Of a DNA stretch of 64,000 nt, positions 33,101 to 45,100 are shown piece after piece (the first letter of the stretch is position 1; the number at the start of each line of letters is the position of its first letter). Both the position numbers and the translations under genes were made by a program. The notes beneath the pieces are model-generated. The model saw nothing but the letters and a program-made list of their open reading frames with translations, was not told the DNA's origin and did no database searches. The stretch covers positions 13,249,001 to 13,313,000 of the forward strand of contig NC_079888.1 in assembly GCF_029227915.1 (NCBI RefSeq). The letters are read 5' to 3'. Source of the stretch: Hydractinia symbiolongicarpus. Taxonomy: Eukaryota; Cnidaria; Hydrozoa; Anthoathecata; Hydractiniidae.

Positions 33101-36100
33101 GACCGTTTTCTTGTTTTTCGAAACAAAGGTTTAGGAATGGAAAATGATCGACGCCTCTTTAACTTTGTTTGGAGTACCTAATAACCAGCAGGTACCAGTT
33201 TGCAATTCGCAAGTGGGAAATCATGATCATCAAAATTTGGGGCATCCTTTTTCAAATAAAAAGTTCGAGGTCGGCTACGACGGCTGGTTTTCGGGGTCCC
33301 AACCTCAACCTTGTTTTTGTTATCAACTGACAAACAAAGTGTGTCAACATCGCAAACAGTCGCCATTGTGTTCAGTTTGGCAGAACACGAGCATCTAGCA
33401 AGTTTTTAAATCTCCTGCTCAAAATTGTTTTTCGACGAGGCGGTAAAGTCTATGGATAGTATTTCTACTTACGGTGATACCCATTGCACTTTTTACATGT
33501 CGAACAATATTCTGTAAAGTTATGCCATTGGTATACATACATACATATACATTGTATCGCTTCGACGTCGAAGATGTGCTCTAGCTGAGTTTTGTTCTAT
33601 ATAATTTCTTATGCAGGGCACAAGATTGTGGTGTTATATATGCGTGGAATGATTTTTATTTTTGCTTATCATTTCTAAAAACAAAAGAAAAAGCTGCATA
33701 AAAAAGAAACAAAAAACACACCATTTCTCATCGCGATATCAAGATTTCTAAAAGAAAGTCTGAATAACAAAACAAGAACAAAACAACAGTGCCATGCTGA
33801 ATTCATAATAAATCCAAACCTCGATAAAGTTGTTCAACTTTCTCTTTGTTAATATGTTTCGTTTCCGAATCAGTGTCGAACATCCAGTCACTATCGTCAG
33901 TTTCATAAAGTTTCTGAAATATTTTTCATTTTAAAGGAAATTGTTAGTTTTAAGAAAAACTGTTTATTTTTATTTTAAAAAACTGTTTTACGATGATGTC
34001 GATGTTGTGTTGAATAAAAGAAAGAGAAACAATAATTTTACATTTATATATAAAAGTTTAATTGGTTTTTAATTAGTTCAACATGGTTTCAACATTTGTT
34101 TCAATAACTTCAAAGACTTTTACATCGTATCACAAATAATATTTTGACAATCGTATCTAATCAATTCAGAATTTTTTTCTAATCGCTTCAAAATAGTTTC
34201 AAAATCGTTTCATTTTTACGTAGTTATATACAAAATCTTTTCACAAATAAAAAATGAAACATTTAATTCGTTTCATTATACGACTATGAAACGATGTAAA
34301 AAAATATTGAAACGATTTTCATACAATGAAAATCGTTTCAATTCGTATCAAAACTGGAATGATCTTGGAGACCGTAACTTACATGCTATACATAGTTTTG
34401 GTGTGATGTGCATTGCATCCCTCCAATTTGATTTCCTTGGTTTTGATTTCCTATCCTACATTTACTTGATATATAAGAAAATCTTCTAATACTTACTATC
34501 TATACTAAATGTACTACTTGTATATGCTTTCTGTTTCATACATATAAATAGCTTTAACTATACAGTTCTGAAAGTGATATAACATGTATATATACTAGAT
34601 AGGTATAGCAGCAATGCTAGTTTCATAAATGGAATCAGTCAAATCTTTACATAAAACTTGCATCTCTTTGGAACTAGCTAACTTTCTTTAATCTCATTGC
34701 TTTTATCTTTGTAATAAATTATTACATGTAAATATAAATATATTCATGTTGACAATTTCTGACATATAATTTTGTGTTTAGTGATCTGATATTGACAATG
34801 TATGACATATAATTTTGTGTTTAGTGACCTAATGTTAACAGTGTATGACATATAACCTGATATTGACAACATATGACATATATTTTTGTGTTTAGTGACC
34901 TAAGTTTGAATTCATTTGTTGAAGTTCCTGATGTTTCGCGGTTGCAGCACCTTAGAGTTCTTACACTGTAAGTATCTCTTTTTTTCAGTTTGGAAAGTCA
35001 ATATAATAACTTTAGATGTTGTTTATATGGAATCTTAAAAAAAATTAATAAGGTTAGACCAAGTTGTTTATAATGAATGGTCTTTGCTTTCAAACTGTGT
35101 TGATAGGTTAGTCAACAAAACATGAAATAACCATTTAATCAAAATTTTAATGTACCAACAATCACAATTATATTCTACTTTTGTATTGCAATGGGTTTGT
35201 CAGGTCCATAACAATTTTTGCAATGAATTATTTTAAGTCTTTATGTAGCAAAACACAGGTATATACCAATAAAAAGATTTATTATCATTATGTAATTTTG
35301 AATAAATAATATGAATAAATGTGTCATGCAATAAAAATTTAAAAAAATAAAAGTTAACCTGAAAAATATAAAGGATTAAATCCTTGAAAAAATTTGCAAA
35401 CATTCACTTTCTTGAATTATCTATTCTATTTTATTTTATTTTATTTATATGTATTCCTTTATTATTAATTGAAATTGAAATAGACATTTTTAACTGGGAT
35501 TTTTTACACATTTATGTTTCGTGAATTTATGCTTTTGGGAAATTTTGCGACATAAACATTAACAAATTTGGGCAAAACTCACAAAATTCGTTTCTCCACC
35601 TGAAGTAGGTAATATTTTATTTCATGAAAATGGTACATAACAATTTTTTTAATAATATTACAACACAAATTTGACTGCCTTTGCCAAAATGACAATTTTA
35701 TAAATGGTTTAATAAATCAGGATGGTTACTCATATATGTTACCTCTTCGATTTGCAATATGTTAATAAAAAAGAAAACATGAGAAAACCTTACAATACAG
35801 TAACACGCCACAATAACTTCAGTTAGTGTACTACTGTTGGTTTTGACAAAGAGAAAGTCAAAGCTGTCTCAAAGTATTATGGAGAATATAAAACTCTTAG
35901 GAACAACTTTCAAAAAAATTAAGATATTAATAATATATTTTTTTACTACCAGGGGAAATTAGTGTTTTCAGAATGTGAAAAAAGATTAATGTTTTTCCAA
36001 ACAAAGTGTATATTCTCAATGTATATTCCAAGTTATGGCCTGCAGGTAATTTTCTATTGTAATTTTCTATTGTAACACTTTCCCATAGAATAAAGATTTT

Positions 36101-39100
36101 AATAAATGATTTGTAGGGCAAGAAATTATATTCGAAAGATAAACCTTACAAGGATGTCAAACACAGGTTTACTAAAAGTGCTGTAAGTTTCACTTTTGTA
36201 AAAGACAGTGTTAACTTTTTGTAGGAATCTGTGTAAATAATTTATAAATTAAAAGCTGTTTTGCTGTTGTTTTGTCTTTTTTCTGTCTTTTTTATGGTCC
36301 TAATCATACTAAATTTTGGAGCAATTGATCTTAAACGTTACTGCTTTAAAGAACTTTTTTGCCAAATATATCTGATTTTTAATGATTGTAGACTCTTTGT
36401 AGAATTTTTGGCCAATGTGGAATATTTTTTGCAGTCATCAAGTTCTTTACGTTTTTGTATTCCTAAAATATTTTCTGTTACTTTAGAGACCTCAGCTACA
36501 ATGATATAACAGACATATCTTTATTTTCTCTACCCTTCCCGCAGCTTGAAAAACTGTAAGCATTAACCTTTTTTTCTATTGTACATACATAAGATTTCTA
36601 GTTTATTTTTACACTCCTTAACCAGAAAGATGTGAACAAATAAAGAGAATCATTTTGTAATTAGGAAACAAACTTGATTGGGTTGTCCAAAACCTAATTT
36701 TAAATTTCAGGTATTAACTTAGTGCCAAAGTAAAGTTTTGATTCTGCTTTCTAAATTTAGTATCTTGTTATTAACAATTATGACAATGTAAAATCAATAA
36801 CACTGTTTAATGTATATTATTTCCTTTATATCTCAGCTCGTTACAACACAACAATATTAAAAACCTCGACATTGTCCGGAATAGTACGATGCCTAAATTA
36901 AAAATTTTGTAAGTGAATTTTTACATTCAGGCTTCAATTATTATGTACCAAAATGTGTAGGTATGTTCTATGATGATGTAATGTCACTGCACTATTTTCA
37001 GTCTAATTTAAAAAATTTCCCTTTCTAGAGTGTGTATCCTTTATTCATTTTCCTTCAGTGTATGTTTTTTCCCTTTTCCAATTACTGAAACCAAAAAAAA
37101 ACTTCCACTCCAACCTTCTATGATATGTTGTCAACGTTGCTGACAAGAGACAGGTCATATGCAAATTTCCAATCCTGCATTGTTAATCTAATGCATCAAA
37201 ATCTCTTATTGTTTTAATTCCTACATTATACACATTAAATAGCAAATTTTAGAATTTTGATTCCCCATGTTTTTTATTGCTAGTATTTTTGTTATAGACA
37301 AGCTGGATACAATAGCATTGAACAATTGGTGTCTCCTTTAGATATGAATTGGGACCTAACTGCTTTTCCATCCCTTCAAATCCTGTGAGTTTGCTAGTAA
37401 CTATCTATTTAATATGTGAAAATGACAACTACTGGCTTGTTCCATTAAGCTGTATTGTGTGAAGTATAGTTCATTTTATTTGTTATCATATTTTAGTGAG
37501 TTAAATAATAACAAGATATCAGCCATCAGCATGTTTTTGACCCGATTTAAGTTTTTGAAAAAGCTGTAAGTAATTTATTAATACATTAAGCATAAGCAAC
37601 TACTTTTGATCAATTCATTATTTTAAACTTAAAGCGTTCTGTTTAATTAAGTTCAATTTTTATATTTTGTATTTCAAGGATCTGTGTTTCTGAACCAATA
37701 TGAACTATGAAAAATACAGGATTTTCAAATATATTTTATTGTTTACTGTGCAGTGAGAAAATGTGAACTATCTTTTAGGGTGTTATCTCACAACAGACTA
37801 ATGTCGTTAGATAGTTCTTCATTTCTCCGAAACAGTGATCTTGAAGAATTGTAAGTGTTCTGTTCATGTTTGTGTGACGGTTTGGTGTGGGTGTGAAAAT
37901 TTGGCAGACTCACATTTCCTGGTTAAGATTGCTAAACTTAATGTCCAATGAATTGTGTTTGAATCTGTGAATATTATGCAACTAGTTAAAGACTAAAAAA
38001 ATCTACTTGGCAGGAGAAAAATGGAAAAGTATAGGTTGTTTAAGGAGTTTTGCTGATGACAGTACTGTCTGTCTAAGACCTTCAAATACTGAGGAAAAAA
38101 ATTTATAGGATCATGAGCTTTTCACACAAACATGTAGGATAAAAGGGTTTAAAAATTTTGCTAAATGTCAGCAATGATCCATCAAAATACAAAAAAAGTT
38201 TTTTAGAAATTTATTGACCTGTTGCCTTAATGTGATAGATCTTGAAACGCTGGCCAAGAAAATTTATGGGATCATGTACTTTTGACAAACGGTTACAGAT
38301 ATATTGGAGTACCCATTGGTTCAGTTCATTACCCCACGTTTGGGACACTTACCCAATTTGGTCACAGGTTGTCTCTAGTTACCCACACAGTGAAAAATGA
38401 TTGATGTCATCATCCCGTTTCCAAGTTATTTAGCCTCAATCTTAAAAGTGCAATGCAATTGCTTCGGTAGTTTTAAAAATGCTATTGACGTCAATTTAAG
38501 TGAATTGAGATCATGCTGTAACGTTTGGAAAGATAACAAAGAAGACATAAATTTCTCTGTGACAGCAAAGGAAAACAAATGCATCCACTTTGCTGATCAC
38601 AACACAGTTTTAGTAATAATTTTATAGACTAGTTTTTTAGTCTGTGGAGAAATTCATTTAGGCAGGAAAACATTAAAAAAAATCTAACATTCAGATTTTA
38701 ATATTAATTTTATGATAAGTAAAATAGTAACCACCAAGCAATGAGAACCGTTTGTTTCGCTTAATAAGAAAAAGCAGTCTCTTTAATAACATTTAGAATT
38801 GAAAAGGCAAGAAGTCATCTCCTAGGAGTTTACATCAGGAAGACACAAAATGTTTCGAGTACATGTGAATTAAATAAAATATAAGAATTCTTACTTTGCG
38901 GTAACTGTACTAGCCTGTTAGCTATTCAAACAAAAACAAAGTTAATACAGTCGACTCTCTCTGTCAATTTTCCAGAGTGGGGGGATAAATCAAATTAGGG
39001 AGTGTCTCTCTAATTCGAATTTTTAGGCGGCAAAGTAGAAAAAACTCTCTTGGTAGAAGCACTGCGTTTTTGGAAGACTGGTTTTTCCTTTGTCAAGTTC

Positions 39101-42100
39101 AAGCAAGGCTTTGTATTTTAATTCGAAACTCACTTCTTTTTTATCTGTTTTTTGATACAGTAGACATTCTCTTGAGTTTGAATGCCTTTATTTTGGCAAA
39201 ATTTGCTTTCAAAACACCATTTCAAAACATGAATTAGACAGAGAATTTCTCTGTTTGGACCTAAATTCTAGATCAAATTTCAGAGTTTATCGAATTAGAG
39301 TATCGAATTATGGAGGTTCTTAAGGAAATTTGACGGTGACCTTAAATTTGATCGAATTAGAGAGAGTATCGAATTACGGAGGTTCGAATAAGGAGAGTTG
39401 ACTGTATAGGCAACTTAAAAATTGCACAAAGCTAGCTAACTTATATATAGCTAGCCACCCCTAGTCTAAAGATTTTTTGTTATAAAAGTAACTTAAAATA
39501 AACAACTGTTCTCTCACTTTTTAATTTTCTATCCTTGATAAAAACAGAGAAGAAAGTTACTTAATAGCCTAATTAATAAGCTATAGCTAGCTCCTGACTC
39601 TAACTTACTCAACACATCTATCATGACAATAAAATATATATATATATAACTTGACAATATATAGCTAGCCATGTAGGGGGTTTGTGGGAGCAAAAGTAAT
39701 TTACTAAAAATTTAAAACACCAATAAGAAAATAACACCCGAGCAATAAATCACTCCCCTGAGGTAATAACAATATTTTAAACTGGGCGAGCAATCTGAAT
39801 AAATAAAATAAGTTTATAAACGCATATTTTATAACAAAGTCTATTTTATTTTTATTTTTTTACGTATTTTGGCTCTTTTTTACTGTAAATAATAAGAAAG
39901 AACATTGATTTCCATGTAAAATGAATTGATATTGCTCAGCCAGAAAAACTTTTTTTGGAATTGGAGGAGCAATTATTGGCTCAGCTAGTTTCTTATTTCT
40001 CAGAATTGGGCGAGCCTTTGCGTGAGCAAGAGCAATTGCTCTACCCTTATTGGTAGGCCTGAAACACCTTAAAATTTCCTTTGTAACTGAACTGCATTTA
40101 CTTTCTGTCTTGTGGTTTCTTCCTAAACTTTTAACTTTTTTTAAACTTTCTTTGCCTTGCTTGTTTTAAAAGAATTGCTGCCTAAACAAAAAATAAATGA
40201 TGCATACAAAATATGCTTTTCCAACGATTATCATCATCATCATTATCATTCATCATCATTCTCGGCTTAACGTCCGTTTTCCATGGGTTGGACGGGGTAT
40301 ATTAATGACCCTCTTTCAATCTGATCTAGACTGTGTTAGATCTAAACTCAACTTCCTCTGTATCAAGTCTGTCCTTATAACCTCCTGCCAAGTCTTTCTC
40401 GGTCTGCTCTGGGCTTTTCCCCAGGAACTATCAAGTCTCTACACTTTCTTACCCAATTATCCTCCTCCATTCTTTCCAAGTGCCTCAGCCAATTCAATCT
40501 TCTTATCTGGATAACATCTTTAATTCCACGGAGACTTAGCCTGCTTCTTAGCTCATCTGAACTCTTTCTGTCTCTCAGACTGGCGTTACACATCCACCTA
40601 ACCATTCTCATATCATTCCTTTCTAAACAGTCAAGATCTTCCTGCTTCACTGCCCATGTCTCACTACCGTACAACATAATTATTATCTCTATAATAATAC
40701 AGAGAGTGTGTCTGTGACAGGCAAAATTGATGTGTTCGTTTTCTTTTGATGTTTCCGAAAAAGTTATGTTTTATATGTTAAATTTTCTGATGTTACGGCG
40801 CGACGCAATTTTTATCCTGCCTCAGTGGATTTTTCCACGGGCCTTGTCAACTTGTATATATTATAGTACGAATTGTTTGTGTCAGGCATAGTGGATGTGG
40901 TCATTTTCTTTTGTTGTCGCCAAAAAATGTCTTATTTTTTAACTGCCTAGACGTTACGGCACAACGTTAATGCACTAAGACTGACGTCAATCCATTATTC
41001 TAAGAATAGTGTGAAGCCATTGCATATATAAACATGACGTTATTAACATAAATTAACCTAGAATTTACATTATAAAACACAATTGACTAAAGACATTATA
41101 CGTGGAAAGATAACATTTGAACATTGAAAGGGTGACATTACAATACGAAACGACATATAATATTGATTTAACAGTACATTTACATGCAATCATAAATAGA
41201 AGCTCTCTTCGCAAACGCAAAGTCATTGAGATAAATATCCCTATCTAGCGTCAATCTTAACCCCGAACACATAGAATTGTCAATTGTAGCAACAAGAAAC
41301 AGATCTTTGTTCATATGACATTCGTTGCTAGAGATACCGGAATGGACCGATTTTTCAGCAATCATATCGACTAAGCGTTTAAAGAAGGCTTTGCACTCAT
41401 CGCCTATCGCACCATTTGTCGCGAATAGAAGAGGTGTATAGGAACCATTCTCCACTTGAAGTATGCGTTCATCATACTGCTTCTTCTTTTCCGTTTCGTT
41501 TTTCTGGAAGGTTCTGCTTATTTCCATATCCCTGTACCTCTGAGCGTAGGCATTGAATACCCTTATGTCTAAAAATACTCTTTATTCAGGAATCCAGAAA
41601 ATGTGTGCACTCACATCCAGTCTTGATTCATTTCCGTTGTTCATCAGGCGCTTTTAAGGATGAATAACTTAAAAACAGTTGGAAATAACTGACGTCATCT
41701 CCTGCGTGGGAGGCACCATCTGTGAGCGAAATTTAAACACCAATAATTCTGTAACTGTTTGTGAAAAGTACATGACCCTATTTATTTTCTTGATCAGCGT
41801 TTTACGCTCTATACAATAAAGGAAACCAGGTATGCATATTTCTAAAAAAATATTTTTGTAACTTAGTGGGACATCAGCTGTCGTCAGCAAAATTTCTAAA
41901 CTCTTAAATCACGCAATCCTATACTTTATTTTCATCAGCGTTTCAAGCTCCGCACAATTCAAGTAACAGCTGAAAATTGTGAAAAATAATCTTTGCGCAT
42001 GGCAGTTGACTGCTGACGTCATTAAAATTCAAATGATGGATCTTTGTTATTTTTTTTTTTTTTGCCTGAGTGTATTTTTCCACGGTCGTTATCAACTAGT

Positions 42101-45100
42101 CTTATATAATAATACGCTAAGTGTGTCTGTGTGTGTTTCTGTAACAGGCAAAGTGGATGTCTTCATTTTCCTTTCATTTGCCGAAAAATGCATGTCTAAT
42201 ATGTTAAATTTACGGCGCATCGAAAATAACACTACTTTAACGTCAATATCTTATATTAAATTAATTAAGCCATTACAATGCACCTAAAACTTTAAGGCCA
42301 AATAACTTGGAAACGAGATGGTGACGTCAATGATTTTTCACCGCGTGGGTAACTAGGGACCACCTAGGACCAATTTGGGTAATTTTCCCAAACCTGGGTC
42401 CCCGAATCCATTTCGGAATGGATGGGTTGATGACGTCATAAAAAACCTTCAAACATTAATATCTCTGCAACCGTTTGTCAAAAGTATATAATCCTATACA
42501 TTTTCTTGATCAGCGTTTTAAGATCTACACGATGAAGGCAACAGGTATACAAATTTCTAAAAAATAATTTTTTGTTTTCGCGGATCTTTGCTGACGTCAG
42601 CAAAATTTTTAAACCCTTATATCTCATTAACCGTTCATCAAAATCACATGATTATATACATTCTCTTCATCAGTGTTTCGTCGAGCTCTAACCAATAGAG
42701 ACAACGGATAAACTGAATTTCGTCAATTTGTTTTTGCATATGCACTGCTGACATCAGTTCTCTTTGTTCTCTTTTCCAATGTACTCCTGCCTATGTGGAT
42801 TTTGCAGTGCAAATTTCTGAAGAATTTTTTTTCTTGTACTTTAGAGGACTTTACTAACGGCAGCAAAATCTTAAAATTTTAAAACACTTATATCTCCTCT
42901 TGCGTTTGCGAACAAATATGATTCTATACATTATTTTTATCAGCGTTTCAGTCTGTACGCATTACAGGCAACAGATAAACTACACTTCGTCAATTTTTTT
43001 TGTATATGAACTGCAGACGTTAGCAAAATCTGCAAAACAACCTAACCTTCTGCCTGAGTGGATTCTTTCACGGGCCTTATCGGCTAGTATATAATAATTG
43101 CAAGCACACTACTGTTCTAATTACATTTTATTATATTTGCTTTGATTGTTATGGAAAATTAGAAATTTCAGCAAATTAGATGGCTTTATTTTGATCACGT
43201 AGTTTGGTTTAACAAATAAATTGCTTTGTTTCACGTGATTTGAAAAGGTAAAAAAACAAAGTTCATGCTTTTCAAAGAGGACCTAACATCAGCATAAGGC
43301 TTTTCTTTTATAGATTGAGATTTCAAGTTAAAATGAGTGGCTCTATTGTTTAGAACAATAAAGAAATAAGAATAATGACAATCCTCGTTAGAATTTTAGT
43401 ATAAATTTTTTTTAAAAGTAAAAATAAACGTGTCCCTTATGCCTGTCACAAACACACGGACACAGTTAACTTATTAATGTAAGCAATACCTTAATGTGCC
43501 ATGTTGTTTTACATGTCATTTAAAGCGCAATGTCACATCGAAAGGTCCCATGGCGCATCTAAAAATTCAATGACGTAGCTAAAAATGAAAGTTCCACCTG
43601 TAATTTAGATATCTTGATCACAATCAATTGTCAAGTGTTACGAATCTCTGGTTTACCTTCAAATGGAAGCTCAGAACATTGTAAATAACCTTTTTACGTT
43701 TTTATTTATTATTATAAATATATTTTGAATGTTATAATAAACTTTAACCAATGTCTTTCACTTTACTTAAAACGTTGATGTTGAAACACCTAATTTTGTA
43801 TTTTTAAACCTGAACAAGGGCCAAATATCCTTAACCCCAATTCGATCCAGGGTTTTTCGAACATACTATGACCAGGGGCGGAATCTCAATAACTTTTCAT
43901 AGGCTTGTTCAAATTGAATCAAACTTGGCACACTTATAGTACGTCATAAAAGGAACAAAATGGCGGCAATAAATTTTTGCTTGAGTCAGCACATTTTCTG
44001 TGACGTCATCAGAAGCTTAAAATTTGTTAAAAATGCCACTATCTGCTTAAAATTTAATTACTTTTGTTGTAGAGTGAATTTTTAACTTCTGCTTGACTTT
44101 TCTGAAAGCTAAATAAAAGTTATTTAACATATCTTCCGCTTTTTACATGGATAGCATAAAATATTGCCAAAAATTGCCCGAAAATACGGTTTTTTTCGAT
44201 TTTCGGGTAAAACCCGACAAAATCGGGAAATCAGATTAGTCACATGTCCAAATTATGCAAAACGATTCTTTTTGATAAAACAAAGTAGTGTTGCAAGTTT
44301 CAAGTTCTAAGGATAATCCTAACAGGAGTTACAGGAATATTTTCCTCCTTATAAGGATTTCATAGAGATTTTTAGGGGTAGTTTCGAGTAATGGCCAATA
44401 TCAAAGCCACTGAAAGGTATGGGACCTAAAAATTTAGCATGCAGGTGTCTAATAGATAAATATTAAAACTCAGTAAGTATCTATCATAGCCATATAACAA
44501 AGCAATAAGGAGTTATTAAAAAAAACCGTCAGGGGGGCGAATAGGGTTAAAGGTTAACTGACGATTGAAACAAGTTGTGCTTAAAATGTTCATTATAATG
44601 TGAATTTAAGCTGTTTTATTTTTTTATTTGTGAGCTTTAGTCCTCGAGATATTTCAGGTCAAAGTAGTCCTACAGTCGCCGCCATGGCAGTGTCGATGGG
44701 GACTTTATGTTCGGTAAAATACTAACTTGTGTAAAGTAAGTCTGCGTAATTGTAAACAAACACATTCTGAATGAACGAATCGGGGAAATGCTAAACTGTG
44801 CCTCCTGTGACTGTTTAAAAGTAATTTTATTTATCATATTTTGAAATAAATTTCTTTATCAGTTTCTCCGTTATAAATATAGTTTAAGAGTTTTAGACAT
44901 GAGTTAGTTATCAATTGGAAAAACCTAATTATTACCTGAAATGAAATGAAATTTTTCTTGTTATTTTTGTGTCATAATATCAACAGGTGCTTCATTTAAA
45001 TGCTAGATTCAAAAATAAAACTTCAAATGATTATGCACAATAAAACAAAACAAAAACAGTCTCAAAGTTTTTCTTTATTTCCCTACTTTCGCATGTTGTT

